DNA of 7,087 nucleotides from Acidobacteriaceae bacterium. GTDB lineage: Bacteria; Acidobacteriota; Terriglobia; Bryobacterales; Bryobacteraceae. Below are positions 1-6,145 of the stretch, piece by piece. Positions within the stretch are counted from its first letter, which is position 1. Each line of letters starts with the position of its first letter. Below the pieces are notes generated by a model, which was not told where the DNA came from, ran no database searches, and worked only from the letters and a program-made list of their open reading frames with translations. The translations under genes and the position numbers were made by a program. Location: NCBI GenBank assembly GCA_019245255.1, contig JAFARV010000800.1, forward strand, positions 1 to 7,087. The letters are read 5' to 3'.

Positions 1-12
1 TGGCAACCTCGA

Positions 13-33
13 GTGCTCGAAATTTCCGAGCAC
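13..33. other. Short hairpin downstream of the secreted fibre-like gene
   Basis: A 7-base stem (GTGCTCG at 13-19 and CGAGCAC at 27-33) encloses a 7-base A/T-rich loop. It begins about 40 bases past the stop codon of the minus-strand gene, where a transcript end would be expected. Read on the minus strand, the stem is not followed by a T-run, so it does not meet the usual picture of an intrinsic terminator. It could be a weak terminator or an mRNA 3' stabilising hairpin. The stem is visible directly; the function is inferred. Confidence 0.35.
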
Positions 34-73
34 AACCTTTACTGATGAAGAGCTACCTCGATTCGCTTAATGA

Positions 74-1180
74 TTAGTGTCGATAGTACGCGCAGAGAGC
101 GTCGCCAGTCTGTGGGACAGCGCTGGCTGCAAAAGTAATTTGCGCTCCATTCAAAGTGTAATCGCCGGATTGCAGCAGCAGCATGCCGTTTTTGTATAGT
201 TTGAGGCTGGACGCGGGGCTTGGGGCTGCCGCCAAAGTGAAGGTGGTGTTCGTGCCGTTAATTGCGCCGCCAGGTATCTCATCGTCGCTGAAAGCAGGCA
301 TGGGGGTGCTACCGCTCTTGCGGTAATAGGCCTGAAGAATATCGCCGGTCTTCGGAACGGCAACAGAAAGAAACGTGACGCTGCTCCCCGATAACGTGTA
401 GTCAACGCCGTTGGTCTGGACCAATCCGTTTCTGTAAAGCTCCAGACTGGATGCCGGTGTCGGAGCAGCACTCAAAGTAAAGGCGGTATTTGTGCCATTC
501 GGCGTACCGGATGGGGTTTCCGCATCAACAAATACGAACGAGAGTGTGGAAGATGTCGACGAAAGCCCACTGACAGTATTTGTCAGGTTCGACACGTTTG
601 TCTGCAGGGTGCCGATATTGCTTGTGTTCGTGTTTACACTGCTGGTTAGTGTGTTCAGGCTGCTAGTTAGCCCGGTAACCTGCGACATCGCGATGGGAAG
701 TGTCGCATACTGTGTGCTTCCGGAACCCGAACCGGAACCAGTGCCGGAACCCGATCCGGATCCAGAGCTTGATCCAGAACCCGAACCGCTGCCAGTTGTC
801 GAAGATGTTCGTACACCAGCAACGCTGAGAGCGTTCGCGCTGGGTGGAACCTGCCACGTTTCCGTCCATTGAACGGTGCCGTCGCTGCTTGAATATACAA
901 CCTGGTAGTAAGAACCGGCAGCTGCCGTGGTAGTCGGAACCAGGAGAACGGAGAGCGCACCATTATAGATGCGAGCCGATGTGCTGAGCGGGGAAACTGT
1001 GCCGCTCACAGTTGTTGAATAGCCATTCCATGTAATCACGACGGTTCCGTTAAACGGGGTACCGTCGGCGTTATAGATCGTGTCCCGGATCTGGGTCAGG
1101 TTACCTTGCGCCACAGCGAAGGTCGCCGCAAATGTCGTAATCAGGAAAAGAAGTGATGCCAGTTGGCGGAATTTACGCAT
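74..1180 (-). CDS. Secreted modular fibre-like protein: coiled-coil stalk and two tandem C-terminal domains
   Basis: I do not recognise a named family for the whole 368-residue protein. Residues 1-24 form a Sec signal peptide (basic RK near the start, hydrophobic core, AVA before Gln25), so it is exported. Residues 26-126 look like a beta-rich globular domain. Residues 127-155 are an almost pure Ser/Gly linker. Residues 168-206 carry an unbroken 3-4 hydrophobic heptad pattern (V168, L171, L175, L178, V182, N185, I189, L192, V196, L199, V203, L206). N185 sits in a d position followed by Thr, as in the VxxNTxx layers of trimeric adhesin stalks. Residues 217-287 and 297-367 are two copies of one domain, gap-free at an 80-residue offset and about 60% identical by hand count, each ending in AYYR. 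They resemble domains I associate with phage tail fibres. No lipobox, sortase motif or membrane anchor is seen. The ATG has a GAGG ribosome site a few bases upstream. It is transcribed away from the export genes. A role as an extracellular or surface trimeric fibre is inference. Confidence 0.85.
   Translation of the reverse strand: MRKFRQLASLLFLITTFAATFAVAQGNLTQIRDTIYNADGTPFNGTVVITWNGYSTTVSGTVSPLSTSARIYNGALSVLLVPTTTAAAGSYYQVVYSSSDGTVQWTETWQVPPSANALSVAGVRTSSTTGSGSGSGSSSGSGSGSGTGSGSGSGSTQYATLPIAMSQVTGLTSSLNTLTSSVNTNTSNIGTLQTNVSNLTNTVSGLSSTSSTLSFVFVDAETPSGTPNGTNTAFTLSAAPTPASSLELYRNGLVQTNGVDYTLSGSSVTFLSVAVPKTGDILQAYYRKSGSTPMPAFSDDEIPGGAINGTNTTFTLAAAPSPASSLKLYKNGMLLLQSGDYTLNGAQITFAASAVPQTGDALCAYYRH
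77..292 (-). repeat. C-terminal domain repeat, copy 2
   Basis: This encodes residues 297-368 of the secreted protein. It aligns without gaps to the preceding copy at an 80-residue offset; I count 43 identities in 71 positions. Conserved elements include the NGTNT and FTL motifs, the ASSLxLYxNG strand, DYTLxG, and the AVPxTGDxLxAYYR ending. Copy 2 carries the protein's only mature-region cysteine (Cys363). The divergence between copies suggests an old duplication or modular acquisition. Confidence 0.85.
314..532 (-). repeat. C-terminal domain repeat, copy 1
   Basis: This encodes residues 217-289 of the secreted protein, directly after the coiled coil. Motif order is the same as in copy 2 (NGTNT, FTL, ASSLELYRNG, DYTLSG, AVPKTGD, AYYR). 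A short Ser/Pro-rich spacer of about nine residues separates the two copies. Confidence 0.85.
716..802 (-). repeat. Degenerate Ser/Gly-codon repeat tract (protein linker)
   Basis: On the minus strand this is a run of alternating Ser and Gly codons (TCC/TCT/TCA/AGC with GGN), built from repeated units such as GGTTCCGG and GGATCCGG. It encodes residues 127-155, a flexible linker between the N-terminal domain and the coiled coil. The repetitive DNA could change length by slippage or recombination. The Pro/Glu-rich reading on the opposite strand is only a by-product of this repeat. Confidence 0.8.
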
Positions 1181-1445
1181 GAAGCCTCGTCAGAGTCGTC
1201 GCGCCGTAGTCCTACGTGCGATTTCAGTCAATCACGGAGAGGGAATGCAGCAGCACTAAGGGCGCTGCCGCGCGGCGGCCTTAATTGCCGCTAAACCGTT
1301 GGAATCGTGCGATTTGTGCTCGAGTTGAAAAATTCTGCCAAAGCTGTGATCGGAATCGCCAGCGGCTGGGACGCGGCAAATAACGGCGATTGCGTGGAAC
1401 CGGCGAGGCTTTCGTAGAAACGGGAGCGATTTTGTTCGTAGAAAG
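1181..1445. promoter_or_regulatory. Divergent intergenic region between secreted protein and export operon
   Basis: These 265 bases separate the two divergent start codons, so promoters for both transcription units should lie here. I found no convincing sigma-70 pair on either strand: a TTGACT at 1231-1226 (minus strand) has no acceptable -10 at 16-18 bases. A small inverted repeat CGTAG-TC-CTACG lies at 1205-1216 and a GC-rich palindrome GCCGCGCGGC near 1267. The right end carries two TTCGTAGAAA copies, described separately. No RNA gene was recognised. Confidence 0.5.
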
Positions 1446-1479
1446 ATGTCGAGATTCGAGAAACGTTTCTCGAGAAAAG
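1411..1479. promoter_or_regulatory. Cluster of TTC-n-GAA dyads and overlapping palindromes at the operon start
   Basis: TTCGTAGAAA occurs exactly twice, at 1411-1420 and 1435-1444. Each copy contains an imperfect dyad TTC-GTA-GAA. A related TTCGAGAA follows at 1455-1462. A perfect 18-base palindrome TCGAGAAACGTTTCTCGA spans 1456-1473, and a second perfect 12-base palindrome TTTCTCGAGAAA overlaps it at 1466-1477. The cluster straddles the ATG at 1446, with the palindromes over codons 4-11. It could be an operator array for a dimeric regulator, or in mRNA a hairpin (7-base stem, ACGT loop) close to the start codon. The pattern is directly visible; the regulatory role is inferred. Confidence 0.45.
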
Positions 1480-2456
1480 CTGCTCGAACGAAGCAACAGC
1501 CGATGCATTGTGCCGCTGTCCTTTGCCTTTACCTTTGCTTTCTGTCGGTTGCCGCGCTCGGCGCACCGCCAACGGCCAGTCCGCAACCCGCCGCACAGGA
1601 CGCTGCAATTCTGCCCGTGCAGCGAGTGGGACCGGACGACCTGCTGACGATTGCGGTGGCGGATTTACCGGAACTGACGCGGAATTTTCGGGTTCGCGGC
1701 GACGGTACGCTTTCACTGCCACTGCTAAAGCGAAGTATCGCGGCGAAGGACAAATACACCTGGGAGATTGAAAACCAAATTTCGGCTGCGCTTGCGCAAG
1801 AGGAGATTCTGGTCAGGCCGGTGGTCTCCGTTTCGGTTGCGGAGTATCGCAGTGTTCCCGTCACTGTCCTCGGCGCGGTCCGGCATCCTGTCACGTTTCA
1901 GGCTGTCGGCGAGGTTCATTTGCTGGATGCTCTGACGCGTGCCGACGGTTTGGCCGACGATGCAGGACCGGAGATACTGATCAGCCGACCGCGGCTCGAT
2001 GGAGCGCCCGGTCCGATCCAGCGGATCCCGGTCAAGTCCCTCATGGATGATGTCAACCCTGATCTGAACCTGCGGCTTCAAGGTGGTGAAGAAATCAGAG
2101 TGCCGCCGGCAGGGCGAGTTTTTGTGCTCGGGAATGTAAAGAAGCCCGGAGGATATCCGATTCAGGACAGCAGTGACCTTACTGTGATGAAAATTGTTGC
2201 TGAGTGCGAGGGATTGCTGCCGTTTGCGAGTAAGGAGGCCTATATTTATCGGAATAGGCGCGGAAACACGAGCCGTTCTGAGATTCCGATCGACCTTAGA
2301 CAAATTATGGACAGGAAGGCGCCGGATGTGGCGCTTCAGGCGAACGATATTCTGTATATTCCAGACGACAAACATCGTAAGCTGACGGCGCAGACGGTCG
2401 AAAGGATCGCCGGATTCGGGATGGCTACCGTTTCCGGCTTACTGGTTTTCCATTGA
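1446..2456 (+). CDS. OPX-type polysaccharide export protein (Wza-like), periplasmic/outer membrane
   Basis: This 336-residue protein belongs to the polysaccharide export family that forms the outer-membrane or periplasmic conduit for EPS/capsule. A basic N-terminus (about residues 1-17) precedes a hydrophobic core ending in ALGA at residue 40, a signal peptidase I-type site. The Poly_export domain spans about 58-135 and opens with the typical VGPDDLLTIAV. Two SLBB-like segments follow, at about 136-185 (VPVTVLGAVRHPVTF) and 223-275 (GRVFVLGNVKKPGGYPI). The C-terminus ends in a hydrophobic stretch (about 320-335), which may correspond to the membrane helix of Wza. None of C22, C27 or C31 sits in a good lipobox, so unlike E. 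coli Wza it does not look like a lipoprotein. ATG 1446 has no clear Shine-Dalgarno. ATG 1503 (Met20) is an alternative, but its signal peptide would lack positive charge. It is first in the four-gene plus-strand cluster. Confidence 0.9.
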   Translation: MSRFEKRFSRKAARTKQQPMHCAAVLCLYLCFLSVAALGAPPTASPQPAAQDAAILPVQRVGPDDLLTIAVADLPELTRNFRVRGDGTLSLPLLKRSIAAKDKYTWEIENQISAALAQEEILVRPVVSVSVAEYRSVPVTVLGAVRHPVTFQAVGEVHLLDALTRADGLADDAGPEILISRPRLDGAPGPIQRIPVKSLMDDVNPDLNLRLQGGEEIRVPPAGRVFVLGNVKKPGGYPIQDSSDLTVMKIVAECEGLLPFASKEAYIYRNRRGNTSRSEIPIDLRQIMDRKAPDVALQANDILYIPDDKHRKLTAQTVERIAGFGMATVSGLLVFH

Positions 2457-2481
2457 TGCCTTGCTCGAACCAGATTAAAGG

Positions 2482-4773
2482 ATGAAAGAAATCGAGCTGC
2501 CCGACTTACCGGAACTGAATGACAAGCGTCGCATGCCGCAATACGTCGCGACGGTTCATCCCGAATTCGTTCTGCCGGAACCCGCTGTTCCCGCAATCCA
2601 TTACTTGTGGGTGATTGTACGGCAGCGGTGGAAAATTCTTGGGTTTGTCGGAATTTCGATGCTCGCCACCTTTCTTTACTCGTCGCGACTGCCCAGAATC
2701 TACGAGGCGACCACCACCATCGATGTAGATCGCCGATTGCCCTCCGGAGTTATCGGTCAAGAGTCGAGTCAGGTGGCGGCAGCCGAGGACTCCGATCAGT
2801 TCCTCAGTACACAAGCGGAGTTGATCCAATCCGATGCGGTCTTGAGGCCGGTTGTCAAGCAATTCAATCTGTTTGAACGTGAGGCGGAAGCCGAACACCT
2901 ATCTGTAGAAAAGGCGTTGAAATTGACGAGCGCGCCGGTGTTTCTTAAGAGCCTTCACGTACGACGCGCCCCGAATGCATACATTCTGAAAATCAACTAT
3001 CGATCCGCAGACCCACAGTTAGCCGCCGACGTGGCGAACGCGGTTGCAGATTCTTACCTGCGACATACCTTCGAGATTCGCATCAGTTCGGCGGCGGCGC
3101 TCTCCGCATTTATGGAGAAACAGCTGGACGGGCTGAAAGCCAACATGGAGCGTTCCGGAATGGCGCTAGCTAAGTTCGAACAGGAACTGAACATCATAAA
3201 TCCGGAAGAACGGACCAGCATCGTTTCCGCACGCCTGCTGCAACTGAATACGGAGTACACGAACGCGCAAACCGATCGGGTCCGTAAGGAAGCAGCACTT
3301 AAGGCGATGCAGACAGGCACGCTGGCTGCGGCGCAAGTATCTTCTCAGAGCGACGAGTTGAGCCGTCTCAATGACCGTTTGAATCAAGCGCAGCAACACT
3401 TCGCGACCGTCTCCACGATCTTCGGGCCAAACCACTCGGAATACCGTAAGGCCGCGAATGAAGTAGCGGAGGTGCAACGGCAGCTCGAAGATGCGCGGGA
3501 CGACGTGGTGCAGCGGGTCGAGACCGAGTACCAAGAGGCGCTAGCACGAGAGCAGATGCTCAAGAAGGGTGTGGGCGAAACCAAAGCTGAATTCGACGAA
3601 CTTAACAGCCGTTCCTATGAGTATCAACGGCTGAAGCGTGACGCCGAAGCGGACAAGGCTTTGTATAGCGACTTGGAGCGCAGAATCAAGGAAGCAGGCA
3701 TCAACGCCGGGTTTCAGAATAGCTCAGTACGAATTGCAGACCTGGCGCGTCCGCCGCAATTACCGATATTGCCACGTACCGGCCTCAACTTACTGCTCGC
3801 GCTGGTTATCTCATCTGTGCTCTCGGTCTGTGCAGCAGTGCTTGCGGATGAACTCGACACCACTCTTAGAGATCCTGAGCAGGCGGCGCACGCGCTACGT
3901 GCGGTGGTAATCGGCGGGTTGCCATCAGTAAGAGCGAGTGAGCGTCTTTCGGATCCAGTAAGCCGCGGCAGGACGCGGGGAGCGCAACGCGGCAGTGACG
4001 AGGGCTCGGAGACAGCTATCCTTCCGTGTGCGACGTATCAACGTTCGTCGATTCAAGGTTCATTAAAGAACCGCGGGAAGCAGGGACAATCCAATCGCGA
4101 CGGAGTCGTGTACTACGAGGAGGCAATTAGAAGCCTGAGGCACTCCATTCTGCTACCCGATTTCGAGCGCAGCATCCGGTCTTTGTTAGTGACCAGCGCC
4201 ATGCCTGGAGAAGGAAAGTCGACTGCCATTATTCATCTGGGAATAGCACATTCTGAACAGGCTAAGCGGACGCTCATCATCGATGCGGACCTGCGGCGAC
4301 CCAGCATTCACAAACGTCTTCATCTGGACGGGGTCACGGGATTATCCAATGTGCTGCTGGGAGAGGCTGCCTGGAAAGATGTGGTCGTTCAAAGCGCCTG
4401 GCCTGAGCTCAAAGTACTACCCGCCGGAATGGCATCGCGACGCGCTTCCGACTTAGTCGGATCGATGATGATTGACATTCTTGACGAGGCAGCTAAACAG
4501 TACGATCTGGTTCTGGTCGACGCTCCGCCGCTACTCGGATTTGCTGAAGCGATGCAGATTGCGACCGCGGTGGACGGCGTGGTGGTCATGGCACAAGCCG
4601 GCCAAACGAGCCGCAAGGCTGTTGCCACCGTGCTCGCAATGTTGAAGCGGCTGCGTGTCAGCTTCATCGGCCTGGTTCTGAACGAAGTAGACAGGAAGAC
4701 AAGCAACGACTATTACGACTACGGCAAATATCACGAGTACTACACCGCCGCAAGCACGCCACAACAGGGCTGA
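2482..4773 (+). CDS. Wzc-like chain-length regulator and BY-kinase (tyrosine autokinase)
   Basis: This 763-residue inner-membrane protein fuses a Wzz co-polymerase region to a bacterial tyrosine kinase, the usual Gram-negative arrangement. The Wzz domain starts near residue 40, with TM1 at about 51-67. A long, largely helical coiled-coil periplasmic part runs at about 200-405. A GNVR-like segment with the proline-rich ARPPQLPILP (422-431) precedes TM2 (about 434-455). A Ser/Arg/Gly-rich cytoplasmic linker (about 484-540) leads to the kinase. It has an ExxRxxR oligomerisation motif (E547, R550, R553), Walker A GEGKST (576-581, Lys579), Walker A' LIIDAD (598-603) and Walker B LVLVDAPP (676-683). 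The C-terminal cluster holds six tyrosines (744, 745, 747, 750, 753, 754), the autophosphorylation sites. All key residues are present, so it should be active. It follows the OPX gene after 25 bases. AAAGG abuts the ATG with no spacing, but an in-frame TAA at 2476-2478 excludes an upstream start. Confidence 0.95.
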   Translation: MKEIELPDLPELNDKRRMPQYVATVHPEFVLPEPAVPAIHYLWVIVRQRWKILGFVGISMLATFLYSSRLPRIYEATTTIDVDRRLPSGVIGQESSQVAAAEDSDQFLSTQAELIQSDAVLRPVVKQFNLFEREAEAEHLSVEKALKLTSAPVFLKSLHVRRAPNAYILKINYRSADPQLAADVANAVADSYLRHTFEIRISSAAALSAFMEKQLDGLKANMERSGMALAKFEQELNIINPEERTSIVSARLLQLNTEYTNAQTDRVRKEAALKAMQTGTLAAAQVSSQSDELSRLNDRLNQAQQHFATVSTIFGPNHSEYRKAANEVAEVQRQLEDARDDVVQRVETEYQEALAREQMLKKGVGETKAEFDELNSRSYEYQRLKRDAEADKALYSDLERRIKEAGINAGFQNSSVRIADLARPPQLPILPRTGLNLLLALVISSVLSVCAAVLADELDTTLRDPEQAAHALRAVVIGGLPSVRASERLSDPVSRGRTRGAQRGSDEGSETAILPCATYQRSSIQGSLKNRGKQGQSNRDGVVYYEEAIRSLRHSILLPDFERSIRSLLVTSAMPGEGKSTAIIHLGIAHSEQAKRTLIIDADLRRPSIHKRLHLDGVTGLSNVLLGEAAWKDVVVQSAWPELKVLPAGMASRRASDLVGSMMIDILDEAAKQYDLVLVDAPPLLGFAEAMQIATAVDGVVVMAQAGQTSRKAVATVLAMLKRLRVSFIGLVLNEVDRKTSNDYYDYGKYHEYYTAASTPQQG

Positions 4774-4786
4774 TAGCGGTGTAGAG

Positions 4787-6145
4787 ATGCGAGATGAAGG
4801 TCGAGCCGGAACTGCCATCGACGGTGGAACAGAGCTTTCACGGGCGTCCGAGGAACGGCTCAACCGAAATATAGGCCAGCTGATTCCGCATCACCGCGAT
4901 CTGTTAGGTGATGTTGCTTCCGTGTACGGGGTTCAGTTTGCAAATTATCTCTTTCCGCTGATCACTGTGCCTTACCTATCGCGAGTGCTCGGGCCCTCCG
5001 CTTGGGGGCTGCTTGCCATGGCCCAGGCGTTTGGGACGTACGGGCACCTAGTGGTGGAATATGGCTTTATTTACTCGGCAACGCGTGACTTAGCGCAGGC
5101 TTCCGACGAGCAGCAGGTCGCGGATGTTGTTGCGCGAGTAAGTGCTGCGCGGTTACTTCTGGCGGTTGCGGTTGTCGGGCCGGCATTTATCGCTTGGGCG
5201 TACATCCCTCTGTTCCGGAGTCACTCAACTTTGTTCTGGGCCGCTGTCGTTTCAGAGATTTTGAAAGCGGCGCTGCCGAATTACTATTTCTATGGCATTC
5301 GGAGAGTCGCGTTTGCTTCGATGCTCGATATTTCGGCGCGTGCCTTTGGCGTCCTCGGTGTCTTTTTTCTGGTCAGACAGCCAGAAGATGCATGGAAGTT
5401 TTTTGGCCTACAGGGAATAGGAGCTGTAAGCGCGCTGATATTTGCGCACTGGATCATCTATTCGAGATATCCGGCCCGGACGGCGAACTTAAAAGATGCG
5501 ATCCGCATGCTACGGGATGGGGGAGCAATGTTCTTATTTCGAGGTTCGCATCAGCTTTATTCATCCGGCAACGCATTCATTCTAGGCTTATTCGCTCCCG
5601 CGCAGGCGGTAGGTTTCTACGCGGGCGGGGAAAAGATCAACAGCGCAGCCATAGGACTACTGTCGCCTCTCAGCACTGTAATTTATCCGCGAACTGCCGG
5701 TTTGGCAAAAAAAAACTTGCAACAAGCTGCGCGGCTGACCCAGCTATGCGTATACGCAATGCTCGCCGTGAGCATCGTGCTTGGAGTAATGATGTGGTTC
5801 GGGGCGAGTCCGATTGTCGCTATCATTCTGGGCCGCTCTTATCTGGCCTCAGCATCGGTTCTGAAGATTTTAAGTTTACGCGCTCCGTTGGCCGCCTGGA
5901 CTTATGTATTGGGGTTCCAATGGCTGCTCGCGTTGGGGCTTGAGCGAGCGTTTCGGAAGGCGACCTTTGCCGCGATGGCAATCAACTTTCTCCTGGCAAC
6001 TTGCCTCGCGACCCGTTTCACCTACATGGGAATGGCATGGGTGGTAGTAACTTCGCAAATGATCTTGGCCGCAGGGATTTATTTAATCTTGCGTAGGTCA
6101 GCACTCAGTCCGTTCTCGATGGACGTGACGGCCGAACATGCATAG
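4787..6145 (+). CDS. Wzx-like oligosaccharide flippase (MOP superfamily, PST family)
   Basis: This 452-residue polytopic membrane protein is expected to flip undecaprenyl-linked repeat units across the inner membrane. The family signature lies around residues 45-85 (VYGVQFANYLFPLITVPYLSRVLGP with the following AWGLLAMAQA), typical of RfbX/Wzx. I see roughly 12 hydrophobic segments, at about 46-64, 71-92, 120-141, 147-163, 178-196, 205-226, 245-269, 283-300, 320-339, 363-383, 392-408 and 413-436. Length fits the family. About 40 charged, hydrophilic residues precede the first segment, longer than I expect for Wzx. ATG 4787 has only a weak GGTG upstream, so the true start may be internal. It begins 13 bases after the kinase stop. 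A run of nine A bases at 5707-5715 lies within the coding frame (Ala-Lys-Lys-Asn). Family assignment is confident; the transported sugar cannot be told. Confidence 0.9.
   Translation: MRDEGRAGTAIDGGTELSRASEERLNRNIGQLIPHHRDLLGDVASVYGVQFANYLFPLITVPYLSRVLGPSAWGLLAMAQAFGTYGHLVVEYGFIYSATRDLAQASDEQQVADVVARVSAARLLLAVAVVGPAFIAWAYIPLFRSHSTLFWAAVVSEILKAALPNYYFYGIRRVAFASMLDISARAFGVLGVFFLVRQPEDAWKFFGLQGIGAVSALIFAHWIIYSRYPARTANLKDAIRMLRDGGAMFLFRGSHQLYSSGNAFILGLFAPAQAVGFYAGGEKINSAAIGLLSPLSTVIYPRTAGLAKKNLQQAARLTQLCVYAMLAVSIVLGVMMWFGASPIVAIILGRSYLASASVLKILSLRAPLAAWTYVLGFQWLLALGLERAFRKATFAAMAINFLLATCLATRFTYMGMAWVVVTSQMILAAGIYLILRRSALSPFSMDVTAEHA
5707..5715 (+). repeat. A9 homopolymer inside the flippase gene
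   Basis: Nine consecutive A bases fall in codons GCA-AAA-AAA-AAC of the flippase gene (residues 307-310). In a GC-rich gene this is the only such long homopolymer in the window. It is a potential site for replication or transcription slippage. A -1 shift would run into a stop near 5943 and lose the C-terminal membrane segments. Confidence 0.7.

Noticed and set aside
492..872. Plus-strand open frame rich in Pro-Glu/Pro-Asp repeats, opposite the secreted protein
   Set aside because: It is the antisense reading of the Ser/Gly linker repeat; it has no ribosome site and the opposite strand has a clear signal peptide and domains.
74..1180. Interpretation of the secreted protein as part of a prophage
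   Set aside because: It carries a Sec signal peptide and no capsid, tail or lysis genes are nearby in the window, so only the domain resemblance is kept.
1226..1231. TTGACT (minus strand) as the -35 box of a promoter for the secreted protein
   Set aside because: The hexamers at 16-18 bases downstream do not resemble a -10 box, so no promoter is called.
1264..1290. GC-rich palindrome as an intrinsic terminator
   Set aside because: GCCGCGCGGC is short, lacks a T-run, and lies between divergent genes where no transcript should end.
1725..2375. 216-codon minus-strand frame opposite the OPX gene
   Set aside because: No recognisable domain or signal, fully within a well-supported gene, and typical of GC-rich antisense shadows.
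5194..5943. 249-codon frame overlapping the flippase in another frame
   Set aside because: The composition (many Cys, Arg, Trp and His) and lack of domains mark it as a shadow; the flippase frame has proper membrane segments.
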